The notes: generated by a model not told the origin, from the letters alone. DNA of 26,614 nucleotides from Bacteroidota bacterium (GCA_023418095.1 JAEZDL010000217.1:1-26614), one strand, 5' to 3'. Shown: positions 7,387 to 16,382, counted from the first letter of the stretch. Program-made: numbers and translations.

Positions 7387-10300
7387 TCACCCCTCCGTCT
7401 CCTTCGCCCAGATCGCTTCGGTAATGCTCTGGCCGTTCTTGAAATAGAACGTGCCCCACTTCGCGATCACCTTGCTGTATTCATCGGCCTTGTTGCCGTT
7501 CACCACCACCCGGCGGATGATCACCTTGTTGCCTTCCGTGTAGCTTTCCTCCGTTACGCCGGGCGCATATTCCGTTGCAAGTTTGGATCGGTTGTAATCC
7601 CCGAAATCGCGCGGTTGGTTCCGTGGCGTATTGTCCAGTTGCTGTTTGGCCTGCTCGCGTGACTGTTTGCTCGCGTTCACCAACTGCGCTTCGCGCACTT
7701 CGAGTGCGCGTTTTTCATTCTGCAATTGCATGTAGCGCTCTTCCACCATCGCATTGCCGCGATCGCGCATGACGGCGTGTCCTGCTGCGATCGCTTCAGC
7801 CTCGGCACGCAACTGCTGGTTCTTCTCCAGACCACGCGCGGTGCGATCGGCTTCGGTGGATCGTATATCCTCCACGCTGCGCATCATCTCCGCGGTCTGT
7901 TCCTCGTGCTTGCGATCCCATTCCTGGTCGCGCCCCCATTTGTCCTCCAGCAACTGATCGTTGTGCTGCTGGTTCTGTGCACGCACATCCGCCGATCGGT
8001 CGCGGCGCCGGGCTTCGGCTTCCTCCACCTGCTTTCGCAGCGCTTCCATCTCTTCGGCATTGCGGCGGCGGCGTTCCTCATCGCCTTCATACAGGCCGAT
8101 CGCGTTCTTCAAATGACTGTCGCGCTGTTCGATCTCCTGCGCACGGCGTTGATCGGCTGCCTCGGCATCCTGCGCGGCTTCAAGTTCCAGATCGGACTTG
8201 AACTTCTTGATCCGCTCATACTTCTCAGCTTCCTCGCGTTCGCGCGCATCGCGCATGAACTGCTCGGCTTCCTGCTCCTTCCGGATATCGATCGATGTGG
8301 TTGTCGGGGCACGATCGGCTTCACGTGACTTCAGGCGTTCCGCAGCAAGTTCATCTTCGATCCGCTTCTTTTCCAGATCTGCGAGGATCTTGTCGATCTG
8401 GTCGATCTTGGTGAGCGGGTAGGTCTCTTCAGGTTTTATGTCGCTCGCCTGGGCGAACAGGTCACGAGCTTCCTGGTAACGCAATTCGGCCAGTGCCAGA
8501 TCGGCCTCGGCGATGGCCGCGTCGTAGCGCTCCTGTGTGGCCCGCTCACCTTCCCGGCGCTGGCGCTCCTCCTCCTCGCGTGCAAGCCGTTCCTCTTCGA
8601 GCCTGCGTTGTTCGGCCTCGGCGGCAAGCCGTGCCTGTTCCTCCGCGCTCTGTGCGTCCAGGCGCCGCTGCTCCTCTTCCGCGATCCGTGCGATCTCCGC
8701 ATCGATCGCGGCCAGGCGATCCTTCGGGTGCTGGGCATCGGGCAGCACGGCAAGGGCAGCATTGTATTCCTCACGAGCAAGATCCCATTCCTGCCCGCTG
8801 TATGCCCGATCGGCCGCGGCAACATGTGCGTTGTATTCCGCTTCCGCCGTCTCCTTGCGCAAACGTTCCTCCTCCTCCATGCGGGCCCGATCGGCGGCGC
8901 TCATCTCGGCGGCAAGCCTTGCTTCCTCCTCCAGCCGGGCACGTTCCAAGGCCGCCAGACTATCGGCCTCGGCCTGGCGCGCAGCGGCAGCGGCAGCTTC
9001 CAGGGCGGCCAAACTATCGGCTTCGGCCTGGCGCGCGGCGGCAGCGGCAGCTTCTGCGGCGGCCAGGCTATCGGCTTCGGCCTGTCGTGCGCGCTCGGCA
9101 GCTTCCGCCTCGGCGGCGAGCCTGGCAGCTTCTTCATCCTGGGCGCGCTGGGCGATCGCTGCATCGATCGCTGCCAGGCGTTCCTTCGGATAAGCTTCAT
9201 CCGGCTTCACCTCGAGCGCGCTGTTGTAATCACTCCGTGCCTGATCGAATTGCTGTGAATCGAAGGCCTTGTCGGCTGCGGCGATCAGATCATTGTAACG
9301 GGTTTCCTTCTCCTGTTGCTCACGCAGCAGGCGTTCTTCTTCAGCCTTTGCCTGGGCCGCTTCATCCAATTTTCCGTTGATCTCCGCGATGCGATCGGTG
9401 GGATGCTGTTCGCCGGGCTTGATCTGTAGCGCATCCTTGTAATCGTTCAGCGCCGCAGAATATTCCTCCGCGCTGAAAGCCGCGTCGGCCTTGGCGATCA
9501 GATCGTTGTAGCGTGCCTCAAGCTCGGCTTTCTTGCGCTCCTCTTCCGCCGCTTTCGCCTGTTCGGCCAAAAGTCCATCGATCTCACCGATCCGTTGTTT
9601 CGGATGGGATTCCGCAGGTTTCAAGCCTGAAGCCTTTTCGTATTCCGATCGGGCAGCGGCAAGATCCCCGGAATCGAAAGCCTGATCGGCAGCAGCGATC
9701 GCGGCATCATAAGCTGCATCGAGTTCCTGTTGCTTCAGCAATTCCGCCGCCTCGGCCTTTTTCTGATCGATAAGCGCGAGACGTTCCTTGGGATAGGTTT
9801 CCGCCGGTTTCAAACCGGAAGCTTTGGTGTATTTGGCGATCGCATTTTCCCAATCCTCGGAATTGAACGCTTCATCCGCCGAAGCGATCGCTGACTGATA
9901 TTGTTCCTCGAGTTCGCGGGCCTTCTGCTCCTCGGCCTCTTTCTGCGCCAGATCGGCCTTCGCCTTTTCGATCGCCGCCAGCTGGTCCTTCGGGTACTTT
10001 TCCTCCGGCTTCAGGCCTGAAGCTTCCGTGTACTTTGAAGCCGCGTCATCCCATTGCTGACTGTTGAATGCCGCATCAGCCTCCGCGATGATTGCTGCAT
10101 ATTGCTCCGCGAGTTCTTTTGCCAACCTTTCCTGTTCCGCCTGATCGGCCAGTTGCTGGCGCTCGGTGGCGATCGCTGCGATCTGGTCCTGCGGATACTT
10201 TTCGTCAGGCTTCAAACCAAGCGCTTCATTGTACTTCGCTTCCGCTTGATCGAGCTGATCGGTATTGAACGCCGCGTCTGCTGCGGAAATGATCGCCTGA

Positions 10301-11658
10301 TATTGCTCCTGCAATTCCTTCGCGAGACGCTCTTCTTCCGCCAATTTCGCTGCTTCTTCCTTCTTCACGGCGATCGCCGCCAACTGGTCTTTTGGATAGC
10401 TTTCCTCAGGCTTCAAGGTCGATGCTTGGGTGTATGCAGCCGTGGCCTCATCCCATTTCGATCCGTTGAACGCGGCATCGCCGGCTGCGATCGCGGCCTG
10501 ATACTTCTCGTTCAGTTCCTTTTGCCTGGCTTCTTCCTCCGCCTTCTTCGCAAGCTCGGTGCGCTTCGTGGCGATCGCAGCGATCTGGTCCTTCGGATAT
10601 TGCTCGGCTGGCTTCAGTCCGCTTGCTTCTGTGTACTTCGCCTGCGCCTCGTCAAGCTGATCGGAATTGAACGCTGCATCGGCCGCGGCGATCGCAGCAT
10701 CATACTTCTCCTGCAGTTCCTTGGCCTTCTTCTCTTCCTCGGCCTTCTTAGCGAGATCGGCGAGGATCGTTTCGATCTCCTTCAACCGTTGCTTGGGATG
10801 CGCTTCTGTCTCTTTCAGATCCAGCGCAGCGGTGTATTTGCCTTTGGACGCCTCGTAATCCTTTTTTGTGAACAGGTCATCGCCCTCCTTTATCAGCGCG
10901 GCATACTGCTCGGCGAGCTTCTTGTCGGCGTCCTGCCCTTCCAGGCGCATGCGTGCGTCGCTCAAACGCGCGGTGGCCACCGGATCGGCGGGTTTGATCT
11001 CCAGCGCGGTATTGAAATGGTCCACCGCCTTCTGGAAGTTGTTCGCTGCCATCGCCTCATCGCCCTGCTTCATCGCCTTGGCGAACTCCTCTTCGGCATT
11101 CGCCTCGCGCTTCTTGCGATCCTCGTATTCCTTCATCAACCGGGCTTGCGCATCGCGCATCCGCGCGGTGTACTCATGGTCCCACTCGAAGGTGCCTGTG
11201 GCTTTCTCGTACTTCGATTTCCCGAACGGTTCCAGCAGCACCGAATAATCAACGCCTTGGATCTCCACCATCATGGTGAAGTCGATGTTCATTCCGTGAC
11301 CGCCCTGCCTTTCTTCATCGGGTACGTTACGCGTATCGATGCTGATGTTCTTGCCTACATAACCCTGCTTGGAGCACATGATCTTGTAGTCCGCTCCATA
11401 ATCAAGGTTCAATTCGTACTTGCCGCTGGCGTTGGTGAGCACGTCCACCAGCTTCGCGCCATCCTTGAAGACCGATACGGTGACACCATCGAGCTTTTTG
11501 GCCGATGACATGTCCTTCACCGTTCCGTAGACCATCACCACATCGAGTTGGGCACGGAGTGTGGCAGGAAGGAATGCGAGCAGCAGGATGCACAACGGCA
11601 ACAGCCACTGTGATCGAAGAATGGCTCCCGATCCGATCCTATCCTGCAGATGATCCAT
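7387..11658 (-). CDS. Very large exported TPR-like repeat protein with carboxypeptidase-regulatory-like domain and conserved C-terminal domain
   Basis: A 1423-residue protein. Residues about 15-37 (SQWLLPLCILLLAFLPATLR, ending in AQ) form a signal peptide. Next is a carboxypeptidase-regulatory-like beta domain (VYGTVKDM to about residue 110), followed by VDYSVLLEPFGKSKYE. From about 193 there are 12 TPR-like repeats of about 66 residues, each with a core like AADAAFNSDQLDEAQAKYTE, then GLKPxExYPKDQIAAI and a charged linker; units 1-10 are contiguous to about 840. Units 11 and 12 (near 943 and 1045) are separated by Ala/Glu-rich helix that includes three tandem 18-residue repeats. A long charged coiled coil follows (about 1090-1340), then a conserved-looking C-terminal domain (EESYTEGNKVIIRRVVVNG to the end). 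Related architectures exist in Bacteroidota, but I know no defined function; a scaffold in the periplasm or envelope is a guess. The start at 11658 precedes the signal peptide; the frame is open further upstream without one. Confidence 0.85.
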   Translation of the reverse strand: MDHLQDRIGSGAILRSQWLLPLCILLLAFLPATLRAQLDVVMVYGTVKDMSSAKKLDGVTVSVFKDGAKLVDVLTNASGKYELNLDYGADYKIMCSKQGYVGKNISIDTRNVPDEERQGGHGMNIDFTMMVEIQGVDYSVLLEPFGKSKYEKATGTFEWDHEYTARMRDAQARLMKEYEDRKKREANAEEEFAKAMKQGDEAMAANNFQKAVDHFNTALEIKPADPVATARLSDARMRLEGQDADKKLAEQYAALIKEGDDLFTKKDYEASKGKYTAALDLKETEAHPKQRLKEIETILADLAKKAEEEKKAKELQEKYDAAIAAADAAFNSDQLDEAQAKYTEASGLKPAEQYPKDQIAAIATKRTELAKKAEEEARQKELNEKYQAAIAAGDAAFNGSKWDEATAAYTQASTLKPEESYPKDQLAAIAVKKEEAAKLAEEERLAKELQEQYQAIISAADAAFNTDQLDQAEAKYNEALGLKPDEKYPQDQIAAIATERQQLADQAEQERLAKELAEQYAAIIAEADAAFNSQQWDDAASKYTEASGLKPEEKYPKDQLAAIEKAKADLAQKEAEEQKARELEEQYQSAIASADEAFNSEDWENAIAKYTKASGLKPAETYPKERLALIDQKKAEAAELLKQQELDAAYDAAIAAADQAFDSGDLAAARSEYEKASGLKPAESHPKQRIGEIDGLLAEQAKAAEEERKKAELEARYNDLIAKADAAFSAEEYSAALNDYKDALQIKPGEQHPTDRIAEINGKLDEAAQAKAEEERLLREQQEKETRYNDLIAAADKAFDSQQFDQARSDYNSALEVKPDEAYPKERLAAIDAAIAQRAQDEEAARLAAEAEAAERARQAEADSLAAAEAAAAAARQAEADSLAALEAAAAAARQAEADSLAALERARLEEEARLAAEMSAADRARMEEEERLRKETAEAEYNAHVAAADRAYSGQEWDLAREEYNAALAVLPDAQHPKDRLAAIDAEIARIAEEEQRRLDAQSAEEQARLAAEAEQRRLEEERLAREEEERQRREGERATQERYDAAIAEADLALAELRYQEARDLFAQASDIKPEETYPLTKIDQIDKILADLEKKRIEDELAAERLKSREADRAPTTTSIDIRKEQEAEQFMRDAREREEAEKYERIKKFKSDLELEAAQDAEAADQRRAQEIEQRDSHLKNAIGLYEGDEERRRRNAEEMEALRKQVEEAEARRRDRSADVRAQNQQHNDQLLEDKWGRDQEWDRKHEEQTAEMMRSVEDIRSTEADRTARGLEKNQQLRAEAEAIAAGHAVMRDRGNAMVEERYMQLQNEKRALEVREAQLVNASKQSREQAKQQLDNTPRNQPRDFGDYNRSKLATEYAPGVTEESYTEGNKVIIRRVVVNGNKADEYSKVIAKWGTFYFKNGQSITEAIWAKETEG
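8951..9112 (-). repeat. Three tandem 54-bp repeats inside the TPR-like gene
   Basis: Units begin at 8951, 9005 and 9059, exactly 54 bp apart, each starting with GCSGCCARRCTATCGG. They encode the 18-residue unit RQAEADSLAALEAAAAAA. The first two are nearly identical and the third diverges towards its end. The high identity compared with the surrounding TPR-like units points to recent expansion by slippage or unequal recombination. Confidence 0.8.
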
Positions 11659-11713
11659 CGAACGCCGCAATTTACGAGATCTTTGGGGTTGAGATCGTCC
11701 TGAAGCCCCGCGA

Positions 11714-12862
11714 ATGATGAACACTCCAGCACCCAGCATCTGGGAAGTCCGATCGTTCCAGGTAAGGCCGCATGTGGCCGTGATCGGCGGTGGCATCGTG
11801 GGGCTCTTCATAGCGATCATGTATAAACGCAGGCATCCCGACCATCATGTGGTGGTTTTGGAAAAAGGCCGTTTTCCGAGCGGAGCGAGCGTGAAGAACG
11901 CCGGTTTCGCATGCTTCGGAAGCCCGAGTGAATTGATCGCCGATATCAGGAACGAAGGAATGGACGCTGCCATGGCGCGGGTGGAGCTTCGGTGGAAAGG
12001 CCTGCGTGATCTGCGCCAGGAACTTGGCGATGAGGCGATCGGTTTCGAGGCTTCCGGCGGACATGAGATCTTCGCTTCTGGTGATCCATTGTACACCGAA
12101 GTACAGGAAAAGTTCGATGTGTTGAACGATGCGCTGGAACCGATGTTCGGCAGGCGCGCGTACCGCTGGCAGAATGATCTGATCAAGCAATTCGGGCTGA
12201 AGGGAATAGATCACCTGGCCACCACCGATCTGGAAGGATCGATCAACAGTGGATCCATGATGAGCGCGCTGCTTCGAAAGGCGATCACCGAAGGGGTGCA
12301 ATTCCGATCGGCCGCCAGGGTGACGGCGATCGAGGAAAATTCAGATCATGTTCAGTTGCGGATCGATGGTGAAGCGCCGATCTCAGCGCAGCAGGTCGTA
12401 CTGGCCACGAACGGTTATACAAGAGATCTGTTGCCGGAAGTGGATGTGGTGCCGGGTCGCGGCCAGGTGATCCTCACCTCACCGATCGAAGGTTTGAAGT
12501 TGAAGGGGAATTTCCATTACGGTGAAGGCTTCTACTATTTCAGGGAATTCGAAAGCCGCGTGCTTTTCGGGGGCGGAAGGAACCTTGATCCTACCGGCGA
12601 ATCGACCACGGAGGAAGGATCCACCGAACTGATCCAGAGCGAACTGCGGCGTTTATTGAAGGAAATGATCCTGCCGGGAACCGACTTCTCCATCGAACAG
12701 AAGTGGAGCGGGATCATGGCCTTCGGAAGCAGTAGCAAATCACCGCTGATCGAACGGCGTTCCGATCGGATCGTGCTTGCGGTAAGGCTCGGTGGAATGG
12801 GCGTTGCGATCGGAACACAAGTAGCCCGGAAGGCCGCCGATCTGCTCGATGAATGTACCTGA
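11714..12862 (+). CDS. FAD-dependent oxidoreductase of the DAO (glycine/D-amino-acid oxidase) family
   Basis: A 382-residue flavoprotein. The N-terminal dinucleotide-binding motif HVAVIGGGIVGLFIAI has the GxGxxG at about residues 25-30 and the adenosine-ribose-binding acid is E50 in VVVLEKG. The motif GASVKNAGFACFGSPSEL is typical of DAO-family amine oxidases, and the C-terminal flavin-closing part appears as RLGGMGVAIGTQVARKAADL. These enzymes oxidise secondary or primary amines and amino acids; the substrate is not determined. There is no signal peptide, so the protein is likely cytoplasmic. ATG codons at 11714 and 11717 both fit. The gene diverges from the TPR-like gene with only 55 bp between starts, leaving overlapping promoters, and converges on the methyltransferase gene 27 bp downstream. 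Confidence 0.9.
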   Translation: MMNTPAPSIWEVRSFQVRPHVAVIGGGIVGLFIAIMYKRRHPDHHVVVLEKGRFPSGASVKNAGFACFGSPSELIADIRNEGMDAAMARVELRWKGLRDLRQELGDEAIGFEASGGHEIFASGDPLYTEVQEKFDVLNDALEPMFGRRAYRWQNDLIKQFGLKGIDHLATTDLEGSINSGSMMSALLRKAITEGVQFRSAARVTAIEENSDHVQLRIDGEAPISAQQVVLATNGYTRDLLPEVDVVPGRGQVILTSPIEGLKLKGNFHYGEGFYYFREFESRVLFGGGRNLDPTGESTTEEGSTELIQSELRRLLKEMILPGTDFSIEQKWSGIMAFGSSSKSPLIERRSDRIVLAVRLGGMGVAIGTQVARKAADLLDECT

Positions 12863-12889
12863 AAGGGATCCGGCCCGGAGGCGCCTTGA

Positions 12890-13639
12890 TCAGAGCTTCT
12901 TGAAATAACCGTGGCTGCACGGCCCGCCATAGAGGGTGTACACCTTCTCCTCCTTTCCGGCGAAGAATTCATCACACGCCTGTTTCACACCGGGATTGGT
13001 ATTCGCGCCCTGAATGGTCACACCATCCTCATGATAGTCCATGAGCACGGCGATCGCCCCATGGGACATGCGATCGTAGACATGTTGCAGGCAATGCAGC
13101 AGGCATTTCTTGTGGCTTTCAGGATCGCCGCCAGTGCCAAGGTCGATGTGGGCGAAAGCGATCTTCGAAGGCAATTCGGCAGGCACTGAGGCGTACATGT
13201 CGCCGCGATGGATGAACGGAAGTTCCAAACCTTCCTTCTTCATATTGGAAACGAACGTGCCCAGCACATCCATCTTGCTGCGGCTCAGGTTGTGATCGAA
13301 ACTGTCGTAAACATGGAAGCCGCGATCGGCGCCGGCCTCACGCAGAATGGTACCGATAATGGACGTGGTGCTTCCGATGTAACAACCGAGTTCAACCACA
13401 TCGCCGGGTACATTGGCGTCGAGCACTCGCGCGATCAGGTGCTGGAAATTCACCACCTGCTCCATGCTCACCATATCCTCCCGGTAATCGAACCGCGGCG
13501 TGAGCCAGAGCGGTGCGCCCATCTTGTTCAACACCTTGTTGATCATCTGCATCGGTCTTGAAACCTCCTGCTTCTGGGCACCGGGCCAGTGGATCTTGGA
13601 AAAATGAAGGTCGGCGGAACTCACTTGGATCAACTGCAT
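12890..13639 (-). CDS. TylF/MycF-like class I SAM-dependent O-methyltransferase
   Basis: A 249-residue protein. The SAM-binding motif I is VVELGCYIGSTTSIIG (about residues 81-96), followed by the acidic FHVYDSFD (108-115). HIDLG (164-168) and the metal-ligand-like MDYHEDGV (200-207) fit the macrocin O-methyltransferase family, which methylates sugar hydroxyls in antibiotic tailoring in actinomycetes; in Bacteroidota relatives are usually of unknown substrate and often sit in glycan gene sets. No glycosyltransferase or sugar gene is adjacent here, so the substrate is open. The start at 13639 is the first ATG; an internal ATG at 13552 is the alternative. It is convergent with the oxidase gene and upstream on the same strand is recQ, 150 bp away. 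Confidence 0.85.
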   Translation of the reverse strand: MQLIQVSSADLHFSKIHWPGAQKQEVSRPMQMINKVLNKMGAPLWLTPRFDYREDMVSMEQVVNFQHLIARVLDANVPGDVVELGCYIGSTTSIIGTILREAGADRGFHVYDSFDHNLSRSKMDVLGTFVSNMKKEGLELPFIHRGDMYASVPAELPSKIAFAHIDLGTGGDPESHKKCLLHCLQHVYDRMSHGAIAVLMDYHEDGVTIQGANTNPGVKQACDEFFAGKEEKVYTLYGGPCSHGYFKKL

Positions 13640-13789
13640 GGTGGTGTGGTGAATTTATATCGGCACAGGCCCCTGTCAAATATTATGCATTGCACCCAAA
13701 TGCACGATGATCCCGGATGGGCGTGCTGTTGGACAATAATGAGATCACCCTTGGGTGGGAAAACTTCTCCCCACATGAGGTGACCGCGC

Positions 13790-15610
13790 TCAATAGGCGG
13801 GCACTGCGGGGCGCTGCCAATTCCTGATCGCCTTCAGGAATTGTTCTCCGTATTGGGCCGCCTTGTGTTCACCCACGCCGGAAACAGCCTTGAATTGATG
13901 GATGTCCGTGGGTTGCCTCGCGGCCATATCGTTCAAGGTGGCATCGCTGAATACCACGTATGCAAGCTTGCCCAGATCGGTGGCGATGGATCGGCGTAGC
14001 GCCTTCAGGTTGGAGAGCAGATCGGTATTGATGGCAGGTTCCGCCGCGATGGATGTACGGGTACGTTTCGGCCGGTCCTGGCGCTGCCTGATCGTTTCGG
14101 GCGTTACCAGGCTCACCTGGCGTTCATTCCGAAGCACCGCTTCGCCCGCGCGCGTGGCCTTCAGGTGATGATGATCGCGATAATCAACTTCCAACAGACC
14201 GAGTTGGATGAATTGCTGGATGAAATGGATCCAAGCGAACGCACTGATGTCGCTCCCGGCGCCGAAGGTCTTGATCCGCTGCCAGTTCTTCTCGATCACT
14301 TCAGGGCTGTTCGTGCCTTTCAGCACATCCACAAGGGTGCTCAGGCTCAGCTGCCCAAGGCTCCTGACCACGGCGCTCAGCGCCTTTTGGGCAGTAACGG
14401 TGCCGTCGAAATAGTTGGGCGGGTCCTTGCAGACATCGCAATTGCCGCAGGGCCGATCCACCTCCTCACTGAAATAGCTGAGCAGGATGTTGCGCCTGCA
14501 CACCTGTGCCTCGGCATATTCCTTCATTCTTTCCAGTTTGGCCCCGAGGATCTCGCGATATTTCGGATCCTGCACCTCCTCCATGAAATGCATGTGCGTC
14601 TGCACATCGGCATAGCTGTAGAAAAGGATCGTTTCTGCCGGAAGTCCGTCGCGTCCGGCCCGGCCGATCTCCTGGTAGAAACCTTCCACGGTGCCCGGCA
14701 GGTTGTAATGGATCACGAAGCGCACATCGGCCTTGTCTATCCCCATGCCGAAAGCGATCGTGGCACAGATCACGTGCACCTTGCCCTGGATGAAATCATC
14801 CTGCGTGCTGCTGCGCTCCTGTTGCTCGAGCTTCGCGTGGTAGTGGGCGGCGCGCACACCGACGGATCGGAGCTTTTCGGCCAGTCTTTCGGCACCCGCG
14901 CGGCTGTTGCAGTAGATGATGCCACACCTGCCCGCGTGGCGTTCCACGATGCGTTGGATCGATCGCCAGCGATCCTGCCCGGGCAGCACTGCGAGCGACA
15001 GGTTGGGCCGGTCGAAGCTGCTGATGAACGTGAGCGGATCGTTCATGCGCAGATCGCTGCCGATATCGGATCGCACTGCCTTGTCAGCAGTGGCGGTGAG
15101 CGCGATCAACGGTACCGAAGGGAAATGTGCCTTCAGCACGGCGAGATGCTTGTATTCCGGCCTGAAGTGATGGCCCCAGCTGCTGATGCAATGCGCCTCA
15201 TCGATCGCGAAGAGTGAAACTCCCCATTGTTCGAGGCGATCGAGAAAACCTTGCTGGAAGAGCCTTTCCGGTGAAACGTACAGCAGCCTGATCCGGCGGT
15301 CCCCGATCTGGCCGAGGATCGCCATCTCCTCCTGGAAGGTGAGCGAACTGTTCAGGTACGCCGCAGCGATCCCGTTCCCCTGCAACGCCTGCACCTGATC
15401 CTTCATTAGTGCGATCAGGGGCGAGATCACCACTGTAAGCCCCTCGAAGGCAAGTGCCGGGATCTGGTAACAAAGGCTCTTACCCCCACCGGTGGGCATC
15501 AGCACGATCGTATCCCGGCCGGAAAGCACATGTTCGATCACTTCCCGCTGACCGGGACGGAATTCATGGTAACCGAAATGTGTTCGAAGGAGTTGTAGGA
15601 GATCCGCCAT
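13790..15610 (-). CDS. recQ: ATP-dependent DNA helicase RecQ
   Basis: A 606-residue superfamily 2 helicase with the full bacterial RecQ arrangement. Residues 16-25 contain the motif 0 FRPGQREVI, Walker A is PTGGGKSLCYQ (39-49) and Walker B is AIDEAHC (135-141). Helicase motifs V and VI appear as ATIAFGMGIDKADVR and QEIGRAGRDG. A zinc site follows (CRRNILLSYF, then CGNCDVC, near 370-395), then a winged helix and a C-terminal HRDC domain (LLSNLKALRRSIATDL to the end). RecQ unwinds 3'-5' and acts in recombination and replication repair. The aromatic-rich loop reads SSWGHHFRPEY, where QWGHDFRPEY is usual. The start at 15610 gives the typical MADLLQLLRTHFGYHEFRPG; the reading frame continues to 16315 but that part is antisense to the GbsR gene. 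Confidence 0.96.
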   Translation of the reverse strand: MADLLQLLRTHFGYHEFRPGQREVIEHVLSGRDTIVLMPTGGGKSLCYQIPALAFEGLTVVISPLIALMKDQVQALQGNGIAAAYLNSSLTFQEEMAILGQIGDRRIRLLYVSPERLFQQGFLDRLEQWGVSLFAIDEAHCISSWGHHFRPEYKHLAVLKAHFPSVPLIALTATADKAVRSDIGSDLRMNDPLTFISSFDRPNLSLAVLPGQDRWRSIQRIVERHAGRCGIIYCNSRAGAERLAEKLRSVGVRAAHYHAKLEQQERSSTQDDFIQGKVHVICATIAFGMGIDKADVRFVIHYNLPGTVEGFYQEIGRAGRDGLPAETILFYSYADVQTHMHFMEEVQDPKYREILGAKLERMKEYAEAQVCRRNILLSYFSEEVDRPCGNCDVCKDPPNYFDGTVTAQKALSAVVRSLGQLSLSTLVDVLKGTNSPEVIEKNWQRIKTFGAGSDISAFAWIHFIQQFIQLGLLEVDYRDHHHLKATRAGEAVLRNERQVSLVTPETIRQRQDRPKRTRTSIAAEPAINTDLLSNLKALRRSIATDLGKLAYVVFSDATLNDMAARQPTDIHQFKAVSGVGEHKAAQYGEQFLKAIRNWQRPAVPAY

Positions 15611-15705
15611 TTTCGTCGTCGATCGCGAAACCGCAATGTAGCCGGAAGGCCTTGAAGCTGTCCCGATCGTGGATAAAGAGGCTGGAAGTTGTGAATAACG
15701 GTGGA

Positions 15706-15755
15706 AGTTGAGGCGGTTGAGGAGTTGAGGAACTGAAGGAGTTGAGGAGCGAGAG
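15706..15755 (+). repeat. Short degenerate repeat of GTTGAGGAG-like units
   Basis: Four GTTGAGG copies occur at 15707, 15716, 15724 and 15740, with a related AACTGAAGG between the last two. The stretch lies between the divergent recQ and GbsR genes and is not coding. It looks like simple-sequence expansion; no function is proposed. Confidence 0.55.
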
Positions 15756-15801
15756 GCGACTTCTTCAACCAGCTCGACCACGCGACCTTCGATCTGGAAT
15801 A

Positions 15802-15825
15802 AACTTTCAATATAATTTGGAAGTT
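15802..15825. promoter_or_regulatory. Putative operator 1 for the GbsR/MarR regulator (autoregulation)
   Basis: A 24-bp pseudo-palindrome with arms AACTTTCAA and TTGGAAGTT around TATAAT, one mismatch between arms. It is centred 53 bp before the regulator's ATG. The same arrangement recurs at 16383-16406. The 26 bp 15805-15830 and 16386-16411 match at 20 positions. A near-consensus -7 box TACATTCG lies downstream at 15841-15848, so bound protein would cover the -33 region. Confidence 0.6.
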
Positions 15826-15840
15826 CGAAAACAACGATCG

Positions 15841-15848
15841 TACATTCG
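15841..15848 (+). promoter_or_regulatory. Possible -7 promoter box of the GbsR gene
   Basis: TACATTCG matches TAnnTTTG at all but one position and lies 18 bp before the ATG at 15867. A TTTG at 15816-15819, inside the putative operator, lies 21 bp upstream and could be the -33 element. Confidence 0.4.
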
Positions 15849-15866
15849 TCCCAACGATAACGAACC

Positions 15867-16367
15867 ATGGAACTCCCCGAAGCGAAGGAAAAATTCATCC
15901 AGGCCTGGGGAGGTTTCGGCAGCCAGTGGGGCATAAACCGCAGCATGGCACAGGTGCATGCCCTGCTGCTCGTGAGCACCGATCCGCTCAGCACCGAGGA
16001 TGTGATGGACCGGTTGAACATAAGCCGCGGGAATGCCAACATGAACCTGCGTGCGCTCATCGACTGGAACCTGGTGCGCCGGGTGCTCCGCCAGGGTGAA
16101 CGGCGCGAATTCTTCGAGGCGGAAAAGGATGTCTGGAAGATCGCCACCCAGATCATACGTGAACGCAAGAAACGTGAATTGGAACCGATGGTGATGCTGC
16201 TGAACGAACTGAAACAAACTTCCGGGAACAATAAGGAAACAAAGGCCTTCCGCGAACTAACCGCCGATCTGCACGATCTCACCGGGCGCCTGGACGGCGT
16301 TCTGGAAAAGAGCACCCGGCGCGATGTGCAGTGGTTCCTGAAGGCGGCCTCAACACTGATGCGATGA
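15867..16367 (+). CDS. GbsR/MarR-family transcriptional regulator
   Basis: A 166-residue winged-helix regulator of the GbsR group. The N-terminus (EAKEKFIQAWGGFGSQWGIN) and RSMAQVHALLLVSTDPLSTED are hallmark sequences. The recognition-helix region is VMDRLNISRGNANMNLRALI (about residues 50-70), followed by the wing GERREFFEAEKDVWKI (about 85-100), and a C-terminal helical region probably for dimerisation. Bacillus GbsR senses choline and controls glycine betaine synthesis; Bacteroidota members are numerous and mostly of unknown ligand. The gene is divergent from recQ. It carries a pseudo-palindrome before its own start that recurs before the next gene, which argues for autoregulation and control of that gene. 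It lies 73 bp upstream of the SDR gene on the same strand. Confidence 0.9.
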   Translation: MELPEAKEKFIQAWGGFGSQWGINRSMAQVHALLLVSTDPLSTEDVMDRLNISRGNANMNLRALIDWNLVRRVLRQGERREFFEAEKDVWKIATQIIRERKKRELEPMVMLLNELKQTSGNNKETKAFRELTADLHDLTGRLDGVLEKSTRRDVQWFLKAASTLMR

Positions 16368-16382
16368 TCCTTTTTTGACGTT

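Noticed and set aside
8493..9380. Overlapping plus-strand ORFs of 295, 218 and 216 codons
   Set aside because: They are proline/arginine- or serine/alanine-rich complements of the Ala/Glu-rich repeat region and have no independent support.
10054..11508. 484-codon plus-strand ORF opposite the TPR-like gene
   Set aside because: It mirrors the repetitive minus-strand coding sequence; its protein is Leu/Arg-rich without recognisable domains, so it is a shadow frame.
15706..15755. GTTGAGG repeats as a regulator-binding array
   Set aside because: Units are degenerate and unevenly spaced and look like simple-sequence expansion; no symmetry or second locus supports a binding role.
15611..16315. Upstream extension of the recQ reading frame to 841 codons
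   Set aside because: The extra part is antisense to the well-supported GbsR gene, has no domain, and the start at 15610 gives the conserved RecQ N-terminus.
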